Below, in pieces: positions 32,372-43,163 of a stretch of DNA of 64,000 nucleotides. The first letter of the stretch is position 1; every line of letters starts with the position of its first letter. The stretch spans positions 620,001 to 684,000 of the forward strand of contig ONZQ02000010.1 in assembly GCA_900312665.1 (NCBI GenBank). The letters are read 5' to 3'. A program made the position numbers and the translations under genes. The DNA is from Cephalotrichum gorgonifer. Lineage: Eukaryota; Ascomycota; Sordariomycetes; Microascales; Microascaceae. The notes beneath the pieces are model-generated. The model saw only the letters and a list, made by a program, of their open reading frames with translations, searched no databases and was not told where the DNA came from.

Positions 32372-33336
32372 TTTTCTCTTGTTCTTTTTGCTTTGATGTG
32401 TGGGTTGTGACGATCTAAAGTTGCGCGTACTCGTAAGTGAGAGCGTACTTGGAGCAATGTTTCCACTGGTCTACTGCATTCCCTTCCTTTCATCCTTCTT
32501 TTCTCGCGGATTCCCCTAGATTATATAGACATAGCCGGCTCGCTTACCCGTGAAGATGTGAACCGGCAGAGCGATGTTCAATCTATATTCGGAGAACCGA
32601 GTGCTCCGTACTGACTGGTATTAAGATAATCTCGATATTAATACGGTCGGGCTATTCTTAGATACACCCAGATTGGCCCGATGTTTCGAACGTTTTAATT
32701 AATACGGGAATCTACGCTAATTGTAATATATTCCATCCCACAATGGGAACTTTCCGCCCAGCTCCCCGACAATAAATTGTACCCGTGCTACGGATCACTA
32801 CCCCCCGAATGAGGGCCACGACCTCTTGTCAATATGAGATGGCAGTGAGTGGGACTTCGCCGAAGGAAATATGCTTAGTCAACCACAGCACGGCCCCACC
32901 CAAGCAGACAGGGATCCTCGCCCTACCGTCTCCCCAAAACAAATGTTCAGGAGCTGGTAGCGAACAGAACTCATGGCGTCTGCGATTTAAGATGTTGGCA
33001 AAAGGATAGTGAGAAAAAATATCACCTTTTATAACCTTCAATTGAAATTATTATCTACCTATACAGTTTAAGAGAAGTCGCATCCTCATGGCCGCGATAG
33101 AACACACAGGATGCTCGGTTTGAACGAAGCTTGCACCTGCATTATGTAATCTTCCACCTGGAAATCGGGAAATCGCGGTCACCGCCCCAAAAGCTCGTGT
33201 CGCCAGAAATCTATGACCTCCTGCCACGCCCGCGCCATCGCAAACGCGCTCGAAATCAAGGGATCATCCCCCCACCCTCTCGTTTCCCGGCAATCCCGAG
33301 GACGAAAAGAGAAAGCCACCACTACCTAGAGTCTAC
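32372..33336. other. Divergent intergenic region
   Basis: About 1 kb between the secreted-protein gene (-) and the Myb protein (+), likely holding both promoters. ORFs at 32785-33041 are antisense pairs without domains. Confidence 0.35.
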
Positions 33337-36300
33337 ATGGCATCCTCATCGGCTAAAGAAGCCCGGCCTGCGCGCCCCTTCTCCTCCCCCACGAAGCCTC
33401 CGAAATCTGCGCGCAAGCGAAGCCGGACCAATCGCGCCCCTAACTCCACCGCGCCGGCCGAGCTCAACCTCCACCACCTGATCCCTCCACCCGACTCCGG
33501 CGATGACAGCGACGACTTCCCCCAGCGGTCCGCGAAGCGGCGCAAGGCCGGCGACGAACTCCACCCCTCGACGCAGCCCTTGCCCGACACCGGTGGCATG
33601 TTCCCCGATGAGTGGCCCGGGCGCGTGAGCCCCTCCCCCAAGCGCGCCAACTTGAACGGTCGGAACACGGTGGTACCCAGGTCCCCCGAACTCCGTGGCG
33701 GCGGCGAGGACTCGGACGGCGACGACGGCTCAGGAAGCGACGAGAGCCAGTACCAAGCCATACCCGTCAACATCTCCCCCAGCGCCGAAAGGCTCAGCCA
33801 CAAGAGCAGTGGGAAGTACGTGTACTCGTCTGATGAACGGGAGTCTGTGAGCCCGAGCCGCAGTCCGTTGGAGGAGGAGGAAGAAGAAGAGGAGGAGGAG
33901 CTGCCGGCCTACCAATTCAGCCAGGGCCCCCCCACGCAGAGCCAGGGAGGACTATACAGCGCGGGCCCAACCCAGAGCCAGTTTTCCTATATGAGCGACG
34001 TATCGAGCGGGGACGAGACGAGCATTCCCGGCGACCTTCCTCGCGCCATCAGGAGTGGTAGCGGGCAGGGATCTCAGAAGGTGCCGAACCGAGCTGCCTC
34101 TGAGCTAAGGGATGAAGAGTTAACCGTGGCGTCGTCCCTTAATGCCGAGTCACACGGCGCTATGTCTCTTGGGGCTGAGTCGCCTGCGGCGGAAGACCGG
34201 TCGGAGTCCGACGATGAAGCCGGCGACAACAACCCCGACGAGGCCAGTGATGATGATCACGACATGGACGGCGATGACGTCCGCGATGAGGTCGTAGCTG
34301 ACGACCATGACGACCTAGGAGACAGGGCATACGAGGCTGTTAGGTCTAGCCAGTTAGAAGCCGCCTTGGGGGCTGCGAGGCCTCTCGGAGAGGATGACGA
34401 GCTGGAGACCGGAGGCGTGAAAAAAGAGCCTTCGTCTCGCCGAGACTCTCCCACGACTGGCGGTACTCCGTCGCCCGACTCGGAGGCTGACGAGCAGTCG
34501 GATGTGGAAGCGTCTTCCGCTGAGGAGCGAGGGACAGCGCCAGAGACGGTGCTGGTGAGGGTGCTGCCAGCCAGCGTGAAGCTGGAGGGGTCGACAAGGT
34601 CGGATGAGCCTGGCACTGAGGGTGCAGAGGATCAATCTGGAAGCGATGGCTCGGACGATGAGGAAGAAGCCGAGTCTACTCCTCCCCTTGCCGAGGGACA
34701 ACCTGACGGCTCGGATGAAGAGGAAGAAGTCGAGCCCGCTCCTCCTCAGGCTTCTCCCCCCAGTGATATCGACACCACTGTCAACAGGCAAGCCTCTATC
34801 ACCGCAAGACGCAATGCTGCTGCTAAGAAGAATGGCTCTCGCGCTAGGCCTGCCAATAGAAGCCTTGATGAGCAACGTGACGGCGACAACTCGGATGAAG
34901 AGGAAGAAGCCGAGTCTGCTCCTCAAACGCCACCAACCAAGAAGGCCAAGGCTACCGTGAATTCGAAAGCCGCTCCTACCAAAAAGCCCGCTGCGAAGAA
35001 GCAAGCTTCTCCTGCCATGAATGGCAAGGTTGCGACCAGCCAATACAAATCTCGCGGAGAGGCTCGTGAGGATACGGGTCCCGAAGATAGCGATTCCACT
35101 GACGAGCCGTCCGAATCCGAGTCGGCATCCGACTCCGACTCCGGCTCTCGCGACCCAGCGCCTGGACATCCCTACATTCCCATCCGCAAGTCTGCCCTAG
35201 CCGCGAAAGCTGCCAAAACTGGGCGCAATACAGCCCCCACATCCACACCACGCACCAAGTCTACCGCAAAGTCCGGAGTGTCAACGCCAGCAAAAGTGAC
35301 CCCGTCTTCAAGGCCAGCTCAGCTCCCCCGCATATCGGGACCCCTAACCGAAGACGAAACCCGCACACTCAACCAGATCATCAGCTCCTTCCTCGAGAAG
35401 GATGGTCTCACGGAGGAACAGTTCGCGCCCATCGTTAGAGGTGAGGCCCCGCTGGAGTCCGATACATCTATTATTCGGACGGCATTCTGGGACACCGTCT
35501 ACGCGGCCTTCCCGAACCGCCCCACCCGCCACCTCCGCGCACTGGTCAAACGTCGGTACACAGACTACTCGGCAAACATGCAATGGACCGCAGACGATGA
35601 CAAGCAGCTAGTCGAGCTGGCCAAACAACACAGCGGGGACAGGACGAAGTGGCTTCTGATCAGTAGCATCATGAAGCGCACGGCGACGGAGTGCAGGGAC
35701 CGCTACCGCAACTACGCCCTCTGCGGGCCCGATCGGGCGATCGGCATCTGGCAGCCCGACGAGGTGGGGGCCCTCCTCAGCGCCGTCAGCAAGTTCATCC
35801 CCGAGGGCGATGAAGACTACGAGGCGAATGCCAGCGTAGACTGGCTGAAAGTCAGCGCCGACATGGAGGGTCGGAGGTCCCGGCAGCAGTGCCTCGCCAA
35901 GTGGAACAAGATGCGGGTGAACGTCGACCGCGCGCCCGTGCGGCGGCTACTCCACGGCCGACAGCCCGACATATCGCCGGAGCTGCGCATCGTGCTGATG
36001 CAGGTGTACAGCGTGCCCGAGGCCAGGCTGCGCGACCTCGTCGCCGCCATCGGGACACACGTGGCGGAGGACGATAAGCCCGTCGCGTGGCGGTCCCTGA
36101 AGAGCGGGCGGTTCACCAAGGACCTGCGCGTCGAGACGCTGTGCATCATCTGGAGCAGGCTCAGGCGCGCCTTCGCGGGGGTCGCGGGGGTGAATAAGTC
36201 GGACCAGGAGTGCGCGCGGAAGATGATTGGCCCCGCAGTGGAGGAGAGGAACCTGGAGGAGCTGGTGGCGAGGCACGAGGACGTCGTTGCCGAGGAGGAG

Positions 36301-36363
36301 ATTCTGAGGGATCCTGTGCGGACTCTTTCGACGCGGAGTTCGTTTCGTGCACCTCGGTCGTAG
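33337..36363 (+). CDS. REB1/TTF1-like Myb DNA-binding protein with acidic low-complexity N-terminus
   Basis: 1008 aa, single exon. Residues ~1-640 are disordered: basic NLS-like patches (KSARKRSRTNR, RSAKRRK), long acidic runs, and a thrice-repeated acidic block (GSDDEEEAESTPP, GSDEEEEVEPAPP, NSDEEEEAESAPQ). From ~665 there is a helical domain starting GPLTEDETRTLNQIISSFLEKDGL. Two Myb/SANT-type repeats follow: MQWTADDDKQLVELAKQHSGDRTKWLLIS with TATECRDRYRNYALCG from residue 748, and GIWQPDEVGALLSAVSKF with VDWLKVSADMEGRRSRQQCLAKWNKM. This arrangement matches the Reb1/TTF-1 family, which binds rDNA terminators and promoter sites in the nucleus, blocking RNA polymerase I and replication forks. 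The exact target here is inferred. Confidence 0.8.
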   Translation: MASSSAKEARPARPFSSPTKPPKSARKRSRTNRAPNSTAPAELNLHHLIPPPDSGDDSDDFPQRSAKRRKAGDELHPSTQPLPDTGGMFPDEWPGRVSPSPKRANLNGRNTVVPRSPELRGGGEDSDGDDGSGSDESQYQAIPVNISPSAERLSHKSSGKYVYSSDERESVSPSRSPLEEEEEEEEEELPAYQFSQGPPTQSQGGLYSAGPTQSQFSYMSDVSSGDETSIPGDLPRAIRSGSGQGSQKVPNRAASELRDEELTVASSLNAESHGAMSLGAESPAAEDRSESDDEAGDNNPDEASDDDHDMDGDDVRDEVVADDHDDLGDRAYEAVRSSQLEAALGAARPLGEDDELETGGVKKEPSSRRDSPTTGGTPSPDSEADEQSDVEASSAEERGTAPETVLVRVLPASVKLEGSTRSDEPGTEGAEDQSGSDGSDDEEEAESTPPLAEGQPDGSDEEEEVEPAPPQASPPSDIDTTVNRQASITARRNAAAKKNGSRARPANRSLDEQRDGDNSDEEEEAESAPQTPPTKKAKATVNSKAAPTKKPAAKKQASPAMNGKVATSQYKSRGEAREDTGPEDSDSTDEPSESESASDSDSGSRDPAPGHPYIPIRKSALAAKAAKTGRNTAPTSTPRTKSTAKSGVSTPAKVTPSSRPAQLPRISGPLTEDETRTLNQIISSFLEKDGLTEEQFAPIVRGEAPLESDTSIIRTAFWDTVYAAFPNRPTRHLRALVKRRYTDYSANMQWTADDDKQLVELAKQHSGDRTKWLLISSIMKRTATECRDRYRNYALCGPDRAIGIWQPDEVGALLSAVSKFIPEGDEDYEANASVDWLKVSADMEGRRSRQQCLAKWNKMRVNVDRAPVRRLLHGRQPDISPELRIVLMQVYSVPEARLRDLVAAIGTHVAEDDKPVAWRSLKSGRFTKDLRVETLCIIWSRLRRAFAGVAGVNKSDQECARKMIGPAVEERNLEELVARHEDVVAEEEILRDPVRTLSTRSSFRAPRS

Positions 36364-37263
36364 GGTAGGGGAGGAGTGAAAAGGAGGAGAGGGGCGACGG
36401 CCGAGGGGTAGAGAAGATGTTGACTAACGGAGATTGGAAGGCGGCGGTGGATAGAGGGAGGATATTGTCCGTATCGCATTTATGAGTTATGTCGGGGGAA
36501 GAAGGACTGGTGTTGTCGGGTGTTTGGTCGTCTGTACTGCCCTTGTTTGCTATGGCCTATGTAAAGGTCGTCGCCGCTTCTGCTCTGCCACGAGGAATTA
36601 TATTATATTAGCCATACCCCCCTGTTCCGTAAGGCATTGCGGCACATAGCCTGCGGTTTAGGGGAGATAAATGGCTTTTCCCTTGGCGCCCCATGGGCGT
36701 TCGTTCGTCACCTGGGGTTGGGGAAGTCCAGCGTCCGAGGACTAGTTCGTCCGTCCTTATGGATTGCAGAAGTCTGTAGAATCATCTAAAGAGCACATGT
36801 TCAATCTGGCCCACCTCGCCCTACGAACTGTGGGCCTGTCAGTGCTTTATTTGAAGTCTCCTCCTTTATCGAGGTCCTTCCTCGTTCACCGCTATGGTTT
36901 CCGGCTTCCTGGGGCATACATGTAAAGCCGTCTCGCGGGACTATCTGTCCCACGCCGGCTGCTCCAGCCACCAACTAGCGAACAACGCAATACTCCGGAC
37001 TGGTGCATATTGCCTCCCCCCTTCCCCGACTTCGAAAAGTACGGCTGGATCTGAGGCAACTTCCGTTCCTACTCTAGTTGGCACCTCCTCTACCTCCTCC
37101 ACACACGCCCCTCTCCTCCAGCTTACCTCCCTCCATTATTCTCAAAGCTTGGTAATCAAGTACCACTCACTCTTCAGCCTCGATCCCAACGCGAATCGAA
37201 TATCGAGAACATCGGAGTCGCAAATATCGACATCGCTACCACAGCAGCGCATACTCGCCGAGC
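36364..37263. other. Intergenic region and leader of the first Gag-derived locus
   Basis: An ORF at 36894-37487 covers this region but switches out of the Gag frame downstream and shows no domain, so I treat it as leader. No LTR ends recognised. Pyrimidine-rich just before 37150. Confidence 0.35.
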
Positions 37264-40200
37264 ATGAAAATCAACCAGTATCCTCGAGAATCGTCCAGCG
37301 ATTCGAGTTTGCAAGAGACCAAGTAAGCCTACTACCATGGACCACTAGCTTGATGACCGTAAAGCTGAACAGACAAGCTTCCAGCCAAAATCGGCCGCGA
37401 AGAAGCCCTCCCTGCCCAAGATCATCAAGGTCCTCAGGACGGCCGCCGACTGGTCTTCCTGGATCGAACAAGTCAACTACCGGTTAATATCTACCGACTG
37501 CCGGGACTACATCTCTCTCAATGAAGCCGGTGGACTAGAGCTCACCCCGCCAAAGTCGCCTGTTCGACCCAACATCAGCGGGCCACCGGACAAGCGCGTT
37601 CGAGTCCCGGGAGATCATGGTGCGCTCCAATGGCCGCTTGACAAGGAGTATATGGAGCACGTGGAGTCAAGGAATAAGTAACTCACCTTCAATCTCGACG
37701 TTCAGAGGTCGATCGACCCAAACATGGGCTTCGATGTAACACAGGAGCTCACTTTCGGGGAGCTCGTCGAGGGCTTGAAGGCTCATCTTGGGGTTGGCGC
37801 GCCCCCGTCCACATCCACTCCTGCGGCTGCCCGATCTGATCCTGAAGAGGCCTGGGAGAACCTCATTAACCAGAACCCGGAGGGAGCGTCCATGGAGGAC
37901 TGGGGCGAGCAGATCGTCGAGGCGCATCGCTCCCTGAAGATGTCCGGCTTCGAGAGTGTCGCGGACTGGAAAGCGCACATGGCGTTCATCGTCGACGTCA
38001 ATCAGTACTTTCCCACCATGTCCGCTTCTCTGTATATCCATCTCAAGCGGTCTGCAGAAGAAACGAGAGAAGACAGCGAAGTCACGCAAGGCTAGCTTTA
38101 GGCGTTTTGTTCGCTTAGGCGTCGACATGATCTCGGGAGTCATGAAGCTACCCAGCATTAGGGGCAAAACCGCGGCCAAGGCATGTCCCCAGTCCCCAGG
38201 GACAGCTGTAGCAATTCCCGCTACTCTTGGAGATAGCCTGGAGGTTTCGGTCAGTCAGAGTAGCCCCGGGTTGACGAAGCGTCAGAGACATGACAAGGAG
38301 CATGGTGATACCGCACCAAAGAGCACGAGGAAGAAGGCCAAGAAGACACATGAAACCTGCGGCCCTCTCCTTACCAGTTCGACGCCGAAGACTCCTGGCT
38401 CCTTCAGTGGCTCAGCCTCCGATACTTTGGTCCCCAGGAGCCTGGCCCGACACTCTCAGGGGGCCATGGTGTCTAGTGGATTGGGGCTGGAGACTCATGA
38501 GCACGATCATGCATATACAACTCCCGATAGCTTGTCGGTGGACGGCGGAGGGGCACATCACGCGAAAGATGCGACTTTCTCATCCTCAAAGCAAACGAGG
38601 AATCACGAACACGGGATTGAGAGTCCGTCGAGGATGAGTCGGGATACCCCTTGCGGAATCTGTAGTAGCGAGGCCCACGCCACGCCAGCTTGCGGGCTAC
38701 TGACTATCTACCGGTTGCATGGTGATAGCCTCCAGGGTTTGAACGATGTGACCAAGGGGATATGGAAAGTATGGTTAGACAACGAGAAGTCGACTTGCGA
38801 AGTAACCAATTACAGCCTAGACGTGGCCAGCCCAGGGGTAACCAATCACGTCACGAAACAGGATCGAATCGCTAGAACCAAAAACGACAGCCTCTACGCG
38901 GCAGCCAAGACACCCCAAGATACTACGCCTCCGGTGGTCAAGAGTGGTGGTCGCACCGCGGCGACTAGCAGAATCCGAAGCCAGCCCCGCGAGAAAGACG
39001 ACCACGCGCGAGGACTCTCCAAGAGCACGAAGGATCGGCCCCTAACCTTTCCAGAGAAGGAGACGCCGGCAGGCGAGCGGGCCCACGAATTCGAATGCTA
39101 CATATGCCATGGCCGAAGCCATGCCACGGATTCCTGCGAGTCACTAGAGATCTACCGGGAGCGCGGCAGCGCTTCGAAAGGGAAGATGCCGGCGGTCTTT
39201 ATCCAGCGGTGCGAGACCTGGGTCCGCCGGAAGAAACCGTTCGAGGAGACCGAGGGTACTGAGTGCCGCATCTGCCGGGATCAATACCACGTCGCGGAGG
39301 ACTGCGAGACCCTTGCGCTTTACCAGGAGTACGGCGATAACTCCATGATTACTAGCGATATCAGGGAACGGTGCGAGGCTTGGCTGAGGAAACGGAGGGA
39401 CGCCTGGTTGTGGGACACGGGCGATGTTCGAGACGATCAGGCTCTGGATGTCCAGTGCAACATCTGTCGGACTAATGATCACTATACGGGTATCTGCGGA
39501 TTACTTTCCAGTTACAAAAGATACGGTGAGAATGCGAATATGTCCCGCAAGACCAGGAAACGGTGCCGTTTGTGGATACAGAAGAAGACCAGCGCCTCGA
39601 TGAGCGCCGCGGACGTCAACTGCACCGTCTGCGATAGTCCAACTCACCCCACCAACGAATGTCGTGTGCTTGATCATTATAAAACCTATGGTGATGATGC
39701 AGTCATGACTGAGCGGCTCAAGGAGCGGTGTCGGTCGTTTTCGCAAAAGGAGGCGGCCACGGTGGCGGTCGGGGACTTCCCGTGTGACATCTGTAGGGTG
39801 CGAGACCACTCCACGGACGTCTGCCGGGTCCTAAAAAAGTATCGAAGGTTCGGAGAAAGTGCCATTGTCTCCGACCACGTGAAGGATCGATGTCGTTCGT
39901 GGATGCAGAGAGAAACAACATCCAACGCGACTGGAGATGTCCCGTGCGGCGTCTGCGGTAACAATTCAAGGCACTCCGTGAAAGAGTGTCAGAGCTTACA
40001 ACAGTATCGAAGGCTGGGCGAAAGGTCTAATCCCAGCAGATCTATGATGGATAGATGCCGTGCGTGGGTGGGAAACAACGGCGTCGGGATCAGGGAGGGC
40101 GGCCCCCCGCCACCGCCGCTCTGTAGTATTTGCCGGAAGTTGGGGCACTTCGAGAAGGGCTGTGGGGCACTCAGGACATACAGGGCGCACAGCGACAACC

Positions 40201-40340
40201 TTCAATGGTTTACCGACGGGGTAAGGGATGACGGCGTCAGGGAGCGCTGCAGGGATTGGCTGGAGAGGGAGAAGGGGGAGATGAGGGCCACCCTAGTGAA
40301 GGAGGAGGTTACGCCGAGAATGTTCGCGGGGCGAAAGTGA
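37264..40340 (+). CDS. Gag-derived protein with an array of eight CCHC zinc-knuckle modules (frame broken twice near its N-terminus)
   Basis: Proposed exon 1 is 37264-37322, then a 55-bp intron to 37377. The following frame has a copia-type Gag start (IIKVLRTAADWSSWIEQVNYRL). It is interrupted by TAA at 37679-37681, continues in the same frame (FDVTQELTFGELVEGLKAHLGV, DWKAHMAFIVDVNQYF), then shifts +1 near 38045. From there ~760 codons are open to the stop at 40338. The C-terminal half holds eight modules starting at 38652, 39096, 39264, 39456, 39621, 39783, 39945 and 40122. Each is C-x2-C-x4-5-H-x4-C, then L-x2-Y six residues after the last Cys, and R-C-x2-W about 20 residues further (module 1 lacks this R-C). 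Modules 2-8 repeat every 54-64 residues. Nucleic-acid or protein binding is inferred. The start codon, and whether the N-terminus is translated with the array, are uncertain. Confidence 0.6.
38652..40275 (+). repeat. Eight diverged zinc-knuckle coding repeats
   Basis: The DNA underlying modules 1-8 of the Gag-derived protein. Unit spacing is 444 bp between modules 1 and 2, then 168, 192, 165, 162, 162 and 177 bp. The units are diverged at DNA level but keep all zinc ligands and a Tyr. All share one open frame, so this is an old protein-level amplification rather than a recent satellite. Confidence 0.75.
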
Positions 40341-40705
40341 GGCTGCTCCCTCTCGATGGAGGAAAGAGATCCGCTTCAAGACCGAGGTCCCGAGAAATGC
40401 TGAGATGGAGACGATGTGGTGGAAACCGTATGAACATATGGGGATGAAGGAACGGAATGAGGGCGATGAGGGATCGTGAGGAGCAGTCGTGGCGAAGGAA
40501 TATGATCGAGGGAGCGTTGCCAAAACGAAGGTATGAAGCGGCTGGTTAGCCAGAAAACTGAATAAAAAGATTTGAACGATGTTAGGGATTCTTGAAGGTG
40601 AGATGGAAACTACATGTAGATTGTCTCTCCAGCTCCACGAGGCATAAGATATTGTCCTAAAGACGTAGGAGTATCCCTCAGAAATAATGCAGGGAAGAGA
40701 TGTAA
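40341..40705. other. Spacer between two Gag-derived loci
   Basis: 365 bp without a gene. The open Gag-like frame of the next locus begins immediately after a TAA at 40703-40705. Confidence 0.4.
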
Positions 40706-42268
40706 GTAAGGGAGCGTGGATCCAAGGTCGTCGAGGGCTGGGAGCTGTATCTCGAATTCGTCGACAACGTGAACGCCAGCTACCTGGTCTTCGCGCCGGC
40801 TATCTTCTTCCGGCTTTACGACATGCAGAGGCGGGCAGAGAAGCTCCAGGTCACGGAACCACCAGGGAATGGCTCCGAGACGTTTATTCGAGCCAATGTA
40901 GCCATGATTTCAAGGCTTGCCGAGAGGGTCACGTCGGGGGGTGGGAGGTCCGCCAGGGAGAATCAAACGGGCGCAACTCCCATATCGGGAAGCTTGACGC
41001 GGGCGGGACAAGAGCCACAGCGAATTGGGGCAGCTTTCGCTGTCCCAGAGGAGAAGAAGAGCTATGGAGAACAAAGCTATGACCATGCTATATCCTCAAA
41101 GGCACCGGAAGTGAAGATTGGCCAACATCCGGAGCAGACTGCGCCTCCGAAAACTCCGAAACCGGGAAATAGAGAGCACGAGAATCGGGTAACTACCGGG
41201 GGTACCCCGACACGGATGGACCTCGACGAACACAGGCGGCAGGGGGATGCGCCCATACAAATTGCGGGGCTCGCGACCCAAGGCTACAGGAATGGTAATG
41301 TGCCTAGCGAAGCTGCAAAGAGCACAACTCCTGGCTACGGGCAGGGCAACAGAGCCACCGAAGATGGCAAGCAGAAGGAGGCGGCAGACCATGTGGCTCA
41401 TTCGACCGCCTTGGAGCTCTCGGGTCAAGAGAGCAGACTTGGAATGTCGGCCTTGGAAGCTCTGAGGCGCAAAATAGTAGGATACAGGCAGGAAGACGCA
41501 CCCACCGAATTCTGGATGCGCACAAGCGAGGTTGGCAGGCGGAAGGAGGCCGCAGCCTGGAATCGTCCAAACCAAGACAACGGGCTGGGACATACGCCAA
41601 TGGAAACGACGAGGCGTACGACGAAAGCCTACGGGCAGGAGAATGAGCCGCCGAAGGAGGCCGTGAACCAGGAGAGTATAGCTCAACTGAAACAGGAACA
41701 CATTAACGCTTACGATTTCCACGGCCTGACGACGACGGATGCCCCCCCGACCGGTGAGGCACCTGCTGCCCCGAAGGCGATGACGTCCTGGGGATACCAG
41801 CGGGAGCAGACTCCCGGCATATCCCTGAAGCGCAAGAGCGAGGAGGCACCGCACGAGGGGCGGGACCTGATCCTCGACCACCCGAGCGCCCGGATCCGAC
41901 AGGCGAGGGACAGCCCCGAGCGCGGGTGCAAGGTCTGCCTGAACGGGACCCACACCACCACGGCCTGCTCGCTCCTGAAACGCTAGCAGAAGAACCCCAA
42001 CGCAGCGAAGGTCAGCTTCGGCGCTAAGAAGCGGTGCCGGGCTTGGCTGCAGGGCGAGGATATCAGGGCCGGCGGGGACGACGAGGTGCCGGCATACCAG
42101 TGCGGCGTGTGCCTTGCTCCCGGGCATGGGTCCAGTAGCTGCGCGGACCTGCGGGTGTATAGGAAGTTTGGGGCGAAGACACGGGGGCTTCCGGATGAGA
42201 TCATGGCGCGGTGCGAGGAGTGGTTGTGGAGGGAGAACAAATTCCGCGGACAAGATAGGAGCCTGTAG
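40706..42268 (+). pseudogene. 5'-truncated Gag-derived locus with two zinc-knuckle modules and an internal TAG
   Basis: The frame is open 40706-41983, is stopped by TAG at 41984-41986 and is open again to 42268. Its first residues (GSKVVEGWELYLEFVDNVNA, then DMQRRAEK) align with the middle of the neighbouring Gag domain (GFESVADWKAHMAFIVDVNQ, then LQKKREK), so the N-terminal third of Gag is missing and no good start codon remains before Met 40823. A Gly/Gln/Glu-rich linker carries about three degenerate ~45-residue repeats centred on GYGQGN or GYRQED or AYGQEN. Two knuckle modules follow: C-K-V-C..H..C and C-G-V-C..H..C, each with the R-C-x2-W extension. The TAG lies exactly at the invariant Tyr of the first module. 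Decayed duplicate, or recoded gene. Confidence 0.6.
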
Positions 42269-43163
42269 GTGAGGTTGGTTTGGCGGCTTGACATTTGGGT
42301 GGGATGATGAGGGTTACAGGGGGGAGCTGTGGGTCTGAAAATCAGGGGCGGAGAGCAACTGAGGTGTTTGGTGGCGAGCCCACGTGGAGGTAGAAAACAG
42401 GCTCGACAGAACTGACGAGAATGTGAGGAGGATCAGGTGTATCAATAGCATCTGCCGGAAGTACGAAGACGGGATCCATCCATTATCCAAACGCCGACAG
42501 AAGACCTAACAATGCTGCTGGCAGAGCACGGATCCAACACACTATATAATACCAAAGAAACCCCAACTGTATGTTATCTGTCAAGCGAATGTCTTTAATT
42601 AAGCGCGCCTCCGGAAGGCGAATGTGAAAGGATTCTTTGGTGGCATGATGCTTGGGCGGCTAGCACAGATGGAAGCGGCGCGATACTAGACCGGTCAGAG
42701 GGAATCAACATGGTGGAAAACATGGGGGAGCGCTGCTAGCAAGGAATCACCAGTAGTGACAAATAATACACCCTTTGATTGTCGTGATGCAAGGAAGAGG
42801 GTGGACCGGCAAGCGAGTACACATGCTTAACCTCCTACCTCTATCCTGTAGTGCTTTTAAGCCATGGCTAGTTCCATCTCACTTCCACCTTGGCAGTCTC
42901 TCTCTTCTCAGAAGATCAGCAATACAAGATCATTCAGAAAAGTAACATACAGAAGCACCCTCTAGGTAGAGAACACCTCTCAAGGTACACTCCACGTTGG
43001 CTTGTTATCAACTCGCGTGGTATCAAAACTAACCAAAATTCCCCTGTGTCGACAGTACATACACACTCACCAGCTTCACAAACTACAAGTCCCAGCAGAG
43101 GTTAGGCTCTTGTGAAAGCTAGCCCTAGAATAACCCTCCATAGACATACCCTTACACCAACCA
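42269..43163. other. Intergenic region inside the Gag-derived island
   Basis: No supported gene. An ORF at 42890-43105 (MAVSLFSEDQQYKIIQ...) might be a remnant leader exon of the next Gag fragment, since a CCACTCAG acceptor-like site ends at 43168, but nothing proves it. Confidence 0.35.

Noticed and set aside
38040..38050. Ty1-like programmed +1 frameshift in Gag
   Set aside because: The heptamer CTC-AAG-C only loosely resembles the Ty1 site CTT-AGG-C, and the shift is inside Gag rather than at a Gag-Pol junction. A single-base indel is simpler.
38032..38101. A 70-bp intron repairing the frame of the Gag-derived array protein
   Set aside because: It has GT-AG ends and the right length, but it would delete LQKKREK...ASF, which aligns with MQRRAEK... 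in the sister locus. A one-base shift explains the alignment better. Not fully excluded.
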